A DNA stretch of 61,513 nt. It comes from Desulfobacteraceae bacterium. Its GTDB lineage: Bacteria > Desulfobacterota > Desulfobacteria > Desulfobacterales > Desulfosalsimonadaceae. The notes beneath the pieces are model-generated. The model was not told the origin of the DNA, ran no database searches, and saw nothing but the letters and a program-made list of their open reading frames with translations. The stretch spans positions 1 to 61,513 of the forward strand of contig JAIPDS010000006.1 of the NCBI GenBank assembly GCA_021737565.1. The letters run 5' to 3'. Both the position numbers and the translations under genes were made by a program. Shown here one piece after another: positions 42,732 through 52,106 of this stretch (position 1 is its first letter; each line of letters begins with the position of its first letter).

Positions 42732-43547
42732 TCACCTTGAAAGCATCAGTATGATTCCCCCCAGGATCCAGCAATAGGGGGCAAAAATAAACAGGCGCCC
42801 TCTTTTGACCAGGTAGACCAGAAGCCACAGGGCAGCGTATCCCACCAGGGCAGCCGCGGTCGAGCCTGCCAGAACGGCTGACATTTTTGCGCTTCCCGCA
42901 GCCGGGATTCCAGCAAAACTCAGCAATGCAGCCCCGGCGATTGCGGGAATGGAAAGAAGAAAAGAATATCTGGCAGCTTTTTCCCGATCCAGGCCGAGAT
43001 AAAGGCCCGTGGCTATGGTGGCTCCGGAGCGGGAAATTCCCGGGATTACGGCTATACCCTGGGCGATGCCTATCAGAAATGCCCGCACCGTATTTAACCT
43101 GGACAAATCGCCCTGGGTTCGATCCCTGCCGCGTGTAAACCACATCCAAAGCCCCGTGGCTACCAGGGCGAAACCCACCACCAGCACCGAAGAAAAAAGA
43201 ATATCGGCAATTCCGTGAAAGGCAAGCCCTATTACCGCCGTGGGCACCGAACCTGCCGCAATCATCGCGGCCAGCCTTATTTCCGGGGTTGCCGGCCCCG
43301 GATCTGCTCGTCTTATAAGGCTGTATCCCCACTTGACCACTGCTTTAATAATGGCGGAGATATCTTTGTAAAAATAGATCCATACAGCCACAAGAGTACC
43401 TATGTGCACAGCCACGTCAAATATCAGCTCTGGCCGGCGCAGGTGAAACAAGTCCTGAAAAATTACCAGGTGCCCCGAGCTGCTCACCGGCAGAAATTCT
43501 GTCAGTCCCTGGATTATCCCCAGGATCACTGCCTGCAGGATGGTCAT
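42732..43547 (-). CDS. uppP: Undecaprenyl-diphosphatase (BacA type)
   Basis: A 271-residue, roughly eight-helix membrane enzyme that recycles undecaprenyl diphosphate for cell-wall and glycan synthesis. Signature: GIIQGLTEFLPVSSSGHLVI near the N terminus and GIAQGIAVIPGISRSGATIATGLYLGLDREKAARYSFLLSIPAI. The ATG at 43547 with GGAG 7 bases upstream is preferred over one six codons earlier. It lies between the REC-PP2C-HATPase gene and the glycosyltransferase-STAS fusion, which links this lipid-carrier step to their regulation. Confidence 0.94.
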   Translation of the reverse strand: MTILQAVILGIIQGLTEFLPVSSSGHLVIFQDLFHLRRPELIFDVAVHIGTLVAVWIYFYKDISAIIKAVVKWGYSLIRRADPGPATPEIRLAAMIAAGSVPTAVIGLAFHGIADILFSSVLVVGFALVATGLWMWFTRGRDRTQGDLSRLNTVRAFLIGIAQGIAVIPGISRSGATIATGLYLGLDREKAARYSFLLSIPAIAGAALLSFAGIPAAGSAKMSAVLAGSTAAALVGYAALWLLVYLVKRGRLFIFAPYCWILGGIILMLSR

Positions 43548-43601
43548 GTATTGCTCCGTATGCAAAATAATGACAGAAAAAGCCGCCGCCCGGCATTGGA
43601 C

Positions 43602-45257
43602 TTAATCAGACTCTTTGTCAGCAAATAGCATAATTTTAATGCGTGCGCAATTGCTCCCGGTTTTATCATCGCGCATATAGGAAATATCATCAACGAACTG
43701 CGAGATCAGATAGCAGCCCATTCCGTTTTCCCTGGTCCCGTCAAGGACCGGCGGCGGAATGTCCTGCGGATCAAAGGGCTGTCCCTGATCCCTGAATTCC
43801 ACCTCAATGCGGTCTGCAAACGCTTCTGCGGAAATATCAATAAAGTGTCCGGGCTCCTGGCCAAGGCCGTGTTTTATAATATTGGCAACCACTTCCGTGG
43901 CTGCGACCTCCACCTGGGACAACCGGGGTTCATCAAGTCTGCCCGCGGCGTGCAATTCGCAGAAATTCCGGACAAATGAGCGCACCTTTTTCAGATTTTC
44001 AAGAAGGCTTTCAATTTTCAGGTTCTGGGTGTCAACGGGCTTTGCGCTGTCTGCGGGATGGCAGATTTTTGCGCCCACGCAGGTAAAATCATCCGTAAAC
44101 ACGTCGGTACCGGTAAATTCTGTAACATCTGCGAGCACGGCCCGGACAATGGCATCGGCCGTTATATTTTGCGCGTTTTCTTCAATAAATGCAACCAGCT
44201 TCTCTTCGCTGTACAATCTGCCTTCCTTATCCGCGGCCTCTGTTACCCCGTCAGAATAGAAGAAAAACAGGTCGCCGGGGGCAAAAGGAACGGTGAATTG
44301 CTGGAAAGGGGCGGTTTCCGGAAAACCCAGCGGCATGTTGGCACCCCGGAGCAGTTCAACCCTGTTTTCAGCCCTTTTGTAGTGAATGGTGCGTACATGA
44401 CCGCAGTCAACGAATATGAATTGGTATCGCTCAAGGTCGAACCTTCCGTAGCAGAACGTAACAAAGGTTTCAAGTTCGCGCATCTGCTCTATCATGGCGT
44501 CATGAACCGAGGAAACGATCTGTTCGGGTTCCGGCATTTGCCCGGGTCCTGTACGTGATAAATATTGGTTGATTATTCTTAAAAATGCACTTTTTAAAGC
44601 AGAGGCCATAAAAGCGGCCATTATACCTTTTCCCATAATGTCGGCCACCACAACATCAAGTGTTCGCGGCCTTAAGTGAATAAAATCATAGAAGTCGCCG
44701 TCAATTTTACTGGAGGCAATGGTAAGATGGGCGATATCGAGTTCTGAAAGTCCCCGGGGCGGCTTGCCGAGAAGCAGCGTCCGCTGGATCTGGGAAGCTA
44801 CAAAAAGCTGATGCCTGCGGGCCTGCTCCAGTTTTTTTTCAGCAGCCTTCAGCCGCTTTGACTGTTTGTAGGCCTCTACAGACTTGTCTACCAGGGCTGC
44901 AACCTGGCCGGGGTTAAAAGGCTTTGTAACATAATCCAGGGCCCCCTGCTTCATCGCTTCCACTGCATTGGCGATATTCTCGCTGGCAGTAAGCATCAGC
45001 GGGGCCATGTCCGGAAAGTGACTTCTTATGTAGCGAAGGCAGTAAAGACCGTCACCGTCGGGCATTTTTAGATCCAGCACGGCTGATGCCACCTTGTCGG
45101 ACAACCGGTTTATTGCCTCTTTTCCGGATTTGGCGCATATTACGCGATAGCCGCTTTTTTCCAGCTTCCGCCGTAACAGCAGCCGGGTTCCGGCATCGTC
45201 ATCGGCAACCAGAACCCAATTCGTGCTCTCGTCGGTATGTTGATCAAAATTTGTCAT
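43602..45257 (-). CDS. Response regulator with PP2C phosphatase and HATPase kinase domains
   Basis: 551 residues in three domains. Receiver, 14 to about 130: acidic pocket DDD at 19-21, phospho-acceptor Asp62 in VLDLKMPDGDG, YVTKPF Lys. A short coiled coil follows, then a SpoIIE/RsbU PP2C phosphatase, about 165-385 (KIDGDFYDFI, VVADIMGKGIMAAFMASALKSAFL, FFFYSDGVTEAADKEGRLYSEE, TDDFTCVG). Last is an RsbW-like HATPase, about 415-551 (N box VAATEVVANIIKHG, RDQGQPFDPQDIPPP, ENGMGCYLISQFVDDISYM). The same order occurs in HsbR (Pseudomonas) and CrsR (Shewanella), which switch a STAS protein by phosphorylation and dephosphorylation. The STAS domains two genes downstream are the obvious partner (inference). 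AGGAGT precedes the ATG. Confidence 0.92.
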   Translation of the reverse strand: MTNFDQHTDESTNWVLVADDDAGTRLLLRRKLEKSGYRVICAKSGKEAINRLSDKVASAVLDLKMPDGDGLYCLRYIRSHFPDMAPLMLTASENIANAVEAMKQGALDYVTKPFNPGQVAALVDKSVEAYKQSKRLKAAEKKLEQARRHQLFVASQIQRTLLLGKPPRGLSELDIAHLTIASSKIDGDFYDFIHLRPRTLDVVVADIMGKGIMAAFMASALKSAFLRIINQYLSRTGPGQMPEPEQIVSSVHDAMIEQMRELETFVTFCYGRFDLERYQFIFVDCGHVRTIHYKRAENRVELLRGANMPLGFPETAPFQQFTVPFAPGDLFFFYSDGVTEAADKEGRLYSEEKLVAFIEENAQNITADAIVRAVLADVTEFTGTDVFTDDFTCVGAKICHPADSAKPVDTQNLKIESLLENLKKVRSFVRNFCELHAAGRLDEPRLSQVEVAATEVVANIIKHGLGQEPGHFIDISAEAFADRIEVEFRDQGQPFDPQDIPPPVLDGTRENGMGCYLISQFVDDISYMRDDKTGSNCARIKIMLFADKESD

Positions 45258-45266
45258 TCGGTCAAT

Positions 45267-46997
45267 TTACTCCTGCATATGAGAAGGATCCCCGCCCGGC
45301 AGTCCGAGTTCCCATGCGCGCAGCACCCGGCGCAGGAGCTTCCCGCTTCTTGTCTTGGGCAGTTCGTCAATAAATACCAGTTCCCTGACCAGAAGATCAG
45401 ATGACAGGTTGCCTTTCAGAAACGCCCGTATTTCATAATTAAGCCTGGTCGAGGGAGTATATTGTTTTTTCAGTGTAACATAGGCCTTAAGATATGAAAC
45501 CCCCTGTCCCGGCTCCCTGCCCTTGGAAATTACAGCAGCTTCGGCCACCGCAGGATGCATGCACAGGATCTGTTCAATTTCAAAAGGTCCGATAACCCTG
45601 TCATCACCCGCTTTGAGAAGATCGTCGTTTCTGCCCTGGTGGTAGAAGTGTCCATCTTCGTCCTCAACCGCTATATCGCCTGTTACAAACCATCCGTTCT
45701 TGAAATATCTTTGGAAGCGCTCCGGCTCCTTCCAGATTTCAGACATCTGGCCGGGCCAGCCGGCCTTAAGCGCAAGCTCGCCAAGAGAGAGCGCCGGCAG
45801 CGGTTCTCCGTTGTCATCAAGAATTGCCGCCTCGATCCCGGGCAGCGGTTTACCCATGGAACCCGGCCTGATCTCCATGCTAGGCAGGTTGGCAATGCAG
45901 ATAATGCCGGTTTCCGTCATCCACCATGTATCATGCGGTGTGCGTTTCAGATTGTCCCGGCTCCAGTATATCATTTCCGGCATCAGGGGGGCTCCCACAG
46001 TGCACAGATGGGTCAGGGTGGACAGATCGTAGCGTGTTGGAAGATCATTGCCCGCGTTCATTAGATCGCGTAAAACCCGGGGAGTGGTATACCAGTGGGT
46101 AACCCGGTTGGTTTCAAGAACCCTGTACCAGTTTGCCGCAGAAAAATGATCACCCGCTATCAGACTGGTCACCCCGCAGAGCCATGGTGCAAACGCCCCG
46201 TACACGGTGCCGGTCACCCAGGCGGGATCAGCATCGGTCCAGAGCACGGAGTCAGGTTTCAGGTCAAGCGCCCATCTTGCTGATGCCAGCATGCCTGGCA
46301 TGTCATGGTGAGTGTGGACAATGCCCTTTGGCGGCCGGGTGGAGCCGGAGGTATATATAAGATAAAGCGGAGTATCCCCTGATAGGGGAAGGGCCGGAAA
46401 ATCGTCCTTCATCTGCTCTGCCAGGCCCTGGATTACGGTTTCGTTTTTGAATATGTTCGGCTGGGGCCCGGAAATCAGCAGAATGTGGTCAAGGCATGCT
46501 GCAAAATCGGAAGAAATTTTTTCCACCAGATCCGGATTTGTCAAAATAGCTTTCGGAGAAATGTTTTCCAGTCTGATCTCGAGTTCGTAGAAGTTCGATG
46601 ATGAAAATACCGGGCAGAACATCACGCCCATGCGGGCCGCGGCTGCCATGGCAAAATAGATTTCAGGGCACGGCGGCAGGAAAAGCAACAGCCGGTCCCC
46701 TTTTGAAAAACCCAGACTTGTGAAAAGATTTGCCCATTTGGCTGAATAGCGCTGCATTTGAGAATATGAAAAAGTCCTTCGGCCGTTGTGGGCATCAAAG
46801 ATCAGGGCCGGATGATCGGCCCTTTGCGGGTCAGCAGCCCACCGGTCAAGGGATTCGGTTATAATGTTCATGTGCTGTTTGCCGTACCAGGAAAACTCCT
46901 GTTCAATGTTTTGCCAGGAGAATTTGGCCCGGGCGGCTTTATAGTCGGCAAGATTTGAGTTCTGCGGATTTTGGGCGGGAATTCTGGCCTTGATCAT
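45267..46997 (-). CDS. Acetyl-CoA synthetase-like AMP-forming ligase
   Basis: A 576-residue ANL enzyme of the acetyl/propionyl/acyl-CoA synthetase branch. Motifs: YTSGSTRPPKGIVHTH (P-loop; RP replaces the usual GK before PKG), WTDADPAWVTGTVYGAFAPW, DTWWMTETG, WFVTGDIAVEDEDGHFYHQGRNDDLLKAGDDRVIGPFEIEQIL and C-terminal [16 protein letters not shown] with the acylatable catalytic Lys. Substrate is a short- to medium-chain acid, not certain. It overlaps the HDAC gene by 4 bases, so it is made from the same message. Confidence 0.88.
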   Translation of the reverse strand: MIKARIPAQNPQNSNLADYKAARAKFSWQNIEQEFSWYGKQHMNIITESLDRWAADPQRADHPALIFDAHNGRRTFSYSQMQRYSAKWANLFTSLGFSKGDRLLLFLPPCPEIYFAMAAAARMGVMFCPVFSSSNFYELEIRLENISPKAILTNPDLVEKISSDFAACLDHILLISGPQPNIFKNETVIQGLAEQMKDDFPALPLSGDTPLYLIYTSGSTRPPKGIVHTHHDMPGMLASARWALDLKPDSVLWTDADPAWVTGTVYGAFAPWLCGVTSLIAGDHFSAANWYRVLETNRVTHWYTTPRVLRDLMNAGNDLPTRYDLSTLTHLCTVGAPLMPEMIYWSRDNLKRTPHDTWWMTETGIICIANLPSMEIRPGSMGKPLPGIEAAILDDNGEPLPALSLGELALKAGWPGQMSEIWKEPERFQRYFKNGWFVTGDIAVEDEDGHFYHQGRNDDLLKAGDDRVIGPFEIEQILCMHPAVAEAAVISKGREPGQGVSYLKAYVTLKKQYTPSTRLNYEIRAFLKGNLSSDLLVRELVFIDELPKTRSGKLLRRVLRAWELGLPGGDPSHMQE

Positions 46998-48037
46998 GTC
47001 AGAACCCCGTATGGTGAATGAATTTTTCTGATTTCCCGGACGAGTTTTAAAGCCTCGTGCGAGGGTTTAAAACAGTCTTGCGCTTCATTATTTTCATTTC
47101 CCAGCAATTCCCCCAGAACACTCCTTACGCATCTTGCAAGGGCCAGGGGTTCATATCCCCCCTCCAGGGCAAGAAACAGCGGCGGAGTTTTTTTTTCTTT
47201 GCACATGGCCGCAACAATCATCCTGGTTATGCGTGAATAAAGGTTTTCAGTAAAATTACATCTGCCTATGGGGTCCTCGCCGTGGGCGTCAAAGCCTGCT
47301 GCCACCATGATCATATCAGGGCGAAACCCCCTTATTGCAGGAATCAGGGTCTGAGTGTAAATATAGACCATGTCATTATCAGTAAACTCCCTGGATATTG
47401 GGATGTTCATGGTATAGCCTGTTCCCCTGCCCGAGCCCGTGTGCCCGGGTTCGCCGCTGTAGGGATAAAGCATGATGTCATGAGTGGAATAGTAATAGAC
47501 CCGGTCGTCTTCATAGAAGATGTCGTTTAATCCGTTTCCGTGATGAACGTCCCAGTCTATTATAAAGATTCTTTTTATGTCGTGGCGGACCATTGCGTAT
47601 CTGGCTGCCACGGCTATGTTGTTAAATACGCAGAAGCCTGCAGATCTGTCAGGCAGGGCATGATGCCCAGGGGGGCGGACCAGGGCAAAGAAAGCCTGGC
47701 ATTGTTTTTCCAGAAGCATGTCAATGCCCTGCAGGCAGGCGCCTGCTGCCAGCCAGGCAGCCATGTAGCTGCGGGCGCTGGCCGGAGTGTCAGGCGCTAT
47801 GCTGGTTATCCGCTGTTCTGCGGTTTTTAAGATTTTTTGTATATGGGCCGGGGTGTGGACCCGCTCCAGGTCTTCTAAGGCAGCGGGCCGGGGTTTGAAG
47901 CAAAGCAGGCCATCTCCGAACTCTCGGTCTATCATGCGGTAAATTTCAAGTATCCGCCGGGGATGTTCCGGGTGAAAATGGCCGGTCTTATGTTCTGCAA
48001 ACCGGTCATCTCGGGTAACCCCGACCTTCAGCCCCAT
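46994..48037 (-). CDS. HDAC-family (AcuC-like) deacetylase
   Basis: A 347-residue zinc-dependent deacetylase of the arginase/HDAC fold. Motifs: RPPGHHALPDRSAGFCVFNNIAVAA (catalytic His pair), FIIDWDVHHGNGLNDIFYEDDRVYYYSTHD (Asp-His zinc site), VAAGFDAHGEDPIG (second zinc Asp) and LEGGYE. AcuC-type members remove acetyl groups from the catalytic lysine of acetyl-CoA synthetase; here the gene sits between two such synthetases, which supports the same role. The alternative is a polyamine or acetoin-pathway deacetylase. Confidence 0.88.
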   Translation of the reverse strand: MGLKVGVTRDDRFAEHKTGHFHPEHPRRILEIYRMIDREFGDGLLCFKPRPAALEDLERVHTPAHIQKILKTAEQRITSIAPDTPASARSYMAAWLAAGACLQGIDMLLEKQCQAFFALVRPPGHHALPDRSAGFCVFNNIAVAARYAMVRHDIKRIFIIDWDVHHGNGLNDIFYEDDRVYYYSTHDIMLYPYSGEPGHTGSGRGTGYTMNIPISREFTDNDMVYIYTQTLIPAIRGFRPDMIMVAAGFDAHGEDPIGRCNFTENLYSRITRMIVAAMCKEKKTPPLFLALEGGYEPLALARCVRSVLGELLGNENNEAQDCFKPSHEALKLVREIRKIHSPYGVLT

Positions 48038-48121
48038 ATTCTGATTTTCCTTTCAGTCATTTTATCAATCGTGTCCCGGATATGCCCCGAAATTCATTCC
48101 TTGATATTGGATTTGGCTTTA

Positions 48122-50086
48122 TTACAGATTTTCGATATCCACCCGGTTTTCAATCAGCCTGTCAATCACGGTTTCATCGGCAATAGTTGAGGTGTCTCCA
48201 AGTTCGTCAAACTTGCCGGCGGCGATTTTTTTGAGAATCCTTCGCATTATTTTTCCGCTCCGGGTTTTGGGCAGCCCGTTGGTGAACTGGATGATGTCTA
48301 TGGTTGCTATGGGTCCTATTTCGTTTCTCACCTGGCCTGTCAGTTCTTTTCTGAGTTCGTCGGAGGGCTCTGCATTGGCTTTTAATATCACAAAGGCATA
48401 TATCCCCTGGCCTTTTATGGGGTGGGGAAAGCCCACCACGGCGGCTTCGGCTACTTTCTTGTGCAGCACAAGGGCGGATTCAAGTTCCGCAGTGCCAAGC
48501 CTGTGGCCGGAAACATTTATAACATCGTCTATGCGGCCTATGATCCAGAAATATCCGTCTTCATCCTGTTTTGCCGCATCGCCGGTAAAATACATTCCCG
48601 GGGCCTGGCTGAAATAGGTCTCTCTGAACCTTTCGTGATCTCCGTAGACCGTTCTGGCCATGCCGGGCCAGGGTTTGCGGATGCAGAGAACTCCTTCTTC
48701 GTTTGGAAACTGCGCAGGCTCTCCTGTATCGTCGAGTATCACGGGATCCACGCCAAAGAAAGGAAAAGAGCAGGAGCCGGGCTTAATGGGGGCAACCCCC
48801 GGAAGGGGTGCTATCATGTGGCCGCCGGTCTCGGTCTGCCACCAAGTATCGATAATCGGACACCAGTTCCGGCCCACGTGCTTGTAATACCAACGCCAGG
48901 CTTCCGGGTTTATGGGTTCCCCGACCGTTCCCAGCAGCGTAAGGGAGGAAAGATCATGTTTTTTAACATGCTCCTCGCCTTCTCTTGCCAGGGCCCGGAT
49001 GGCGGTGGGCGCGGTGTAGAACTTGTTGACGCCGTATTTTTCAACAATAGCCCAGAAACGGTCAAAATCCGGATAATTGGGCACGCCTTCGAACATGACC
49101 CCCGTAAGCCCGCATGTCAGGGGGCCGTAAACAATATAGCTGTGTCCTGTTATCCAGCCAATATCGGCCGTGCACCAGAATGCCTCGTCGTCTTTTAAGT
49201 CAAAGACCATGCGGGTGGTAATCGAGGTATAGAGAAGGTATCCGGCATGGGTGTGTACCACTCCCTTGGGCTTGCCCGTGCTGCCGCTTGTATAAAGTAT
49301 GAACAGCGGATCCTCGGCGTCCATGGGCTCGGGGGTTACAAAAACATCCGGATCTGTTTTCTCCACTTCCTCGTGCCACCACAATTCTTTGCCGGCTTTT
49401 AGTTCTATCCCTGAATCCGTGCGGTTAACCACGATGACCGTTTTAACGTCAGGGCATTTTTCCAGGGCCTTGTCCACATTTTTTTTCAGCCCAACCGGCT
49501 TTCCTCCCCGGTAGTTTCCGTCCGCAGTGATAACCAGTTTGGCGCCGCAGTCCTGTATCCGGTTTGCAATTGCATCGGCTGAAAATCCTCCGAACACCAC
49601 GCTGTGGATAGCACCTATTCTGGCGCAGGCCAGCATGGCCACAGGCAACTCCACTAACATGGGCATGTAAATGACGATTCTGTCACCCTTTTTGACGCCC
49701 TGGTTTTTAAGTACCGCTGCAAACCGGTTGACCATGGTATAAAGCTCCTTGAAGGTGACGGTCCTGGTCTCCGAAGGATTGTCACCTTCCCAGTAATAGG
49801 CGGTCTTGTCCGCAAGTTTTTCCAGGTGCCTGTCTATGCAGTTATAGGAGGCGTTTAACACTCCGCCCCGGAACCACTCGATTCTGGCCTCTGAGAAATC
49901 ATAATCCAGGACTTTGTCCCATTTTTTTTCCCAGCTAAGATATTTCTCGGCCTGTTCCGCCCAGAAACCCTCGGGATCTTCTATGGAGCGCCTATAGATT
50001 TGATTGTATTCATCTATTCCTTTGATATATGCGGTTTTTTTGTAATGATCGAGATGGGCATCATACAGCTCCTTGCTTTCCGTCAT
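48122..50086 (-). CDS. acs: Acetyl-CoA synthetase
   Basis: A 654-residue AMP-forming acetyl-CoA synthetase. Motifs: [99 protein letters not shown] and [17 protein letters not shown], the target of reversible lysine acetylation in other bacteria. The length is typical. AAGGAGG precedes the ATG. It is followed by the HDAC gene and preceded by the CoA-transferase/GNAT gene on the same strand. Confidence 0.95.
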   Translation of the reverse strand: MTESKELYDAHLDHYKKTAYIKGIDEYNQIYRRSIEDPEGFWAEQAEKYLSWEKKWDKVLDYDFSEARIEWFRGGVLNASYNCIDRHLEKLADKTAYYWEGDNPSETRTVTFKELYTMVNRFAAVLKNQGVKKGDRIVIYMPMLVELPVAMLACARIGAIHSVVFGGFSADAIANRIQDCGAKLVITADGNYRGGKPVGLKKNVDKALEKCPDVKTVIVVNRTDSGIELKAGKELWWHEEVEKTDPDVFVTPEPMDAEDPLFILYTSGSTGKPKGVVHTHAGYLLYTSITTRMVFDLKDDEAFWCTADIGWITGHSYIVYGPLTCGLTGVMFEGVPNYPDFDRFWAIVEKYGVNKFYTAPTAIRALAREGEEHVKKHDLSSLTLLGTVGEPINPEAWRWYYKHVGRNWCPIIDTWWQTETGGHMIAPLPGVAPIKPGSCSFPFFGVDPVILDDTGEPAQFPNEEGVLCIRKPWPGMARTVYGDHERFRETYFSQAPGMYFTGDAAKQDEDGYFWIIGRIDDVINVSGHRLGTAELESALVLHKKVAEAAVVGFPHPIKGQGIYAFVILKANAEPSDELRKELTGQVRNEIGPIATIDIIQFTNGLPKTRSGKIMRRILKKIAAGKFDELGDTSTIADETVIDRLIENRVDIENL

Positions 50087-50109
50087 AAATCCTCCTTATA
50101 AGTTGGAAT

Positions 50110-52008
50110 TCACCGGCAGGGAGAATTTTGCTCTTCTCCCGCGGGCTCGTTAAACCTGCAGCTTAAAACTAGAAGGTCTTCTTCCCGGGTTTTGTATACC
50201 TTGTAGGGCAATTTCCCGAATAATTTGATCATGCCCTTGTTGGAAGGATCAGTATATGCCACCAGGCCTTCTATGCCGTTGTCCGAGGCGGCTTCGGCCA
50301 GTTTGTGGAGAAGTATGGAGGCTATGGCTTTTCCCTGCCACTTGGTGCTCACTGAGAAAGCGACTTCGGCAATGTTTTTCTTCGGCTCCAGCATGTAGGC
50401 CCCGATTCCGATCACTGATCCGAAACCGAATTCTCCTGTAAGTGCAACCAGGGTAAGGTTGCGAACATAGTCGGTCTCTATGATGGACCTGACATCATCG
50501 CGCAGAAAGCGGGTTTTTTCGTAAAAAAACCTGGCGATAACGTCTTTTTTATCAAGATTGTAGAAATGTTCCTGTATGCGTCTGTCATCCACGGGCTTGG
50601 CCGGCCGGAAAGTCACCGGCACTCCGTCTATCTTACGGGTTTCTTCAAGCCCTGCCGGATAGACGCTTCTCAAGGATTCAGACAACCGCCTGCTGCGGGT
50701 CATCAAGCCCAGATCCTTGGCGCGTTCGAAAAGTTCGTTTCTGAAATCCGGATGCGCCAGACTTATCATGGCCGTGGCCCGCTCTTCGAGATTCTTGCCG
50801 AACAGGTTTACCGCGCCGTATTCGCTGACCACGTAAGAAACATCTGTTCTGGGGACAACCACGCCGCCGGACTGAATTTCTGGTACTATGCGGCTGGTAC
50901 CGCCGTCCATGGAGGTGGAAGGAATCAGAAGAATTGATTTTCCGTTCGGGCATGCAGAAGCCCCTCTCATGAAATCCAGCATGCTTGACACTCCGGCAAA
51001 ATAGTTGTGCGGCAAAGCGTCTACCGCGGCCTGCCCGGAGAGATCCATCTCCATGACCATGTTTATAGTTACCATCTTGCTGTGCTGGCCGATTATGACA
51101 GGATTGTTGACGTAATCGGCCGGATATAGCTCTATGGAAGGATTATCATGGACGAATTCGTATAGGTTGCGGGACCCCACGGCGTTGGTGGCCACCAGTT
51201 TACCGTCGTTTAATCCCTTGTAGTTGTTGGTGATCACGCCCATGGAAACCAGGTCCATTATGCCGTCAATGATAAACTGGGTATGCACCCCGAGATCGTT
51301 TTTTCCGGACAGTGCGAGCAGTATCGCCTTGGGCGTGGCTCCCAGCCCCAGCTGAAAGGTGGAGCCGTCCTCTATAAGGTTTGCCACCAGTCTTGCTATT
51401 CTGTGGGCGGATTCAAATTCAGGCAACTGGTCAATGGTGAGAAGCTCCTCGTCTTTTTCAACTATTATATCCACGTCGTTTACGTGGATAAAGCTGTGTC
51501 CCAGCACCCGGGGCATTTCGGTATTGACCTGGGCGATGACAAGGTCTGCGGCCCGCACGGCTGCAAGCCCCACATCAACCGAGATTCCCAGGCTCATCCA
51601 TCCGAAGTCATCGGGCGGCGATGTCTGTACCAGCGCCGCGTTGATAGGCATGTGGCGCTTTTTAAACAGGTTGGGCACGGCGGAAAGATTCATCGGTGTG
51701 ATAAAAGGCTTGTTGGATGCAAGATGCCGGGTGCCGGCCGAGCCCTGATATATGCTCCTGATGCTGAACTGCTCGAAGTTTCCCTCGGTTGCCAGGCGTG
51801 TTAGCGGGGAATCGCCAAGACTCATAAGGCGAACAATTTCAAGATCGCTTAAGTGAGGGGCTTCATTTACCAGTGTATTTACAAGATGCTGCGGTTCCCC
51901 GCACGAAGAGCCCACAAAGATCCTATGGCCAGATTTGAGACTTTTCATCGCCTGCTGTGCGGTGCAGCGTTTTTGCAGGTATTCGTCAGGCCAGTAATTA
52001 GCCTTCAT
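50110..52008 (-). CDS. Acetyl-CoA hydrolase/CoA-transferase fused to GNAT acetyltransferase
   Basis: 632 residues. Residues 1 to about 435 are the acetyl-CoA hydrolase/4-hydroxybutyrate CoA-transferase fold (FVGSSCGEPQHLVNTLV, LVIAQVNTEMPRVLGHSFIHVNDVD, FQLGLGATPKAILLAL, GAVNLFGKNLEERATAMISLAHPDFRNEL). Residues about 465-620 are a GNAT domain (FRPAKPVDDRRIQEHFYNL, VSTKWQGKAIASILLHKLAEAASDNGIEGLVAYT), with the acetyl-CoA loop QGKAIAS in place of Q/RxxGxG/A. Such fusions may transfer CoA and also acylate protein lysines. AGGGGG precedes the ATG. Confidence 0.88.
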   Translation of the reverse strand: MKANYWPDEYLQKRCTAQQAMKSLKSGHRIFVGSSCGEPQHLVNTLVNEAPHLSDLEIVRLMSLGDSPLTRLATEGNFEQFSIRSIYQGSAGTRHLASNKPFITPMNLSAVPNLFKKRHMPINAALVQTSPPDDFGWMSLGISVDVGLAAVRAADLVIAQVNTEMPRVLGHSFIHVNDVDIIVEKDEELLTIDQLPEFESAHRIARLVANLIEDGSTFQLGLGATPKAILLALSGKNDLGVHTQFIIDGIMDLVSMGVITNNYKGLNDGKLVATNAVGSRNLYEFVHDNPSIELYPADYVNNPVIIGQHSKMVTINMVMEMDLSGQAAVDALPHNYFAGVSSMLDFMRGASACPNGKSILLIPSTSMDGGTSRIVPEIQSGGVVVPRTDVSYVVSEYGAVNLFGKNLEERATAMISLAHPDFRNELFERAKDLGLMTRSRRLSESLRSVYPAGLEETRKIDGVPVTFRPAKPVDDRRIQEHFYNLDKKDVIARFFYEKTRFLRDDVRSIIETDYVRNLTLVALTGEFGFGSVIGIGAYMLEPKKNIAEVAFSVSTKWQGKAIASILLHKLAEAASDNGIEGLVAYTDPSNKGMIKLFGKLPYKVYKTREEDLLVLSCRFNEPAGEEQNSPCR

Positions 52009-52106
52009 TTAAAGCCCCCTTCCCCGTGGAATCCGGTAAGCCCCTGCACACATAAGCAGGATAGCACAGACGCAATAAGGGCGCCAACAAAATTTAAGCA
52101 CGGGGT

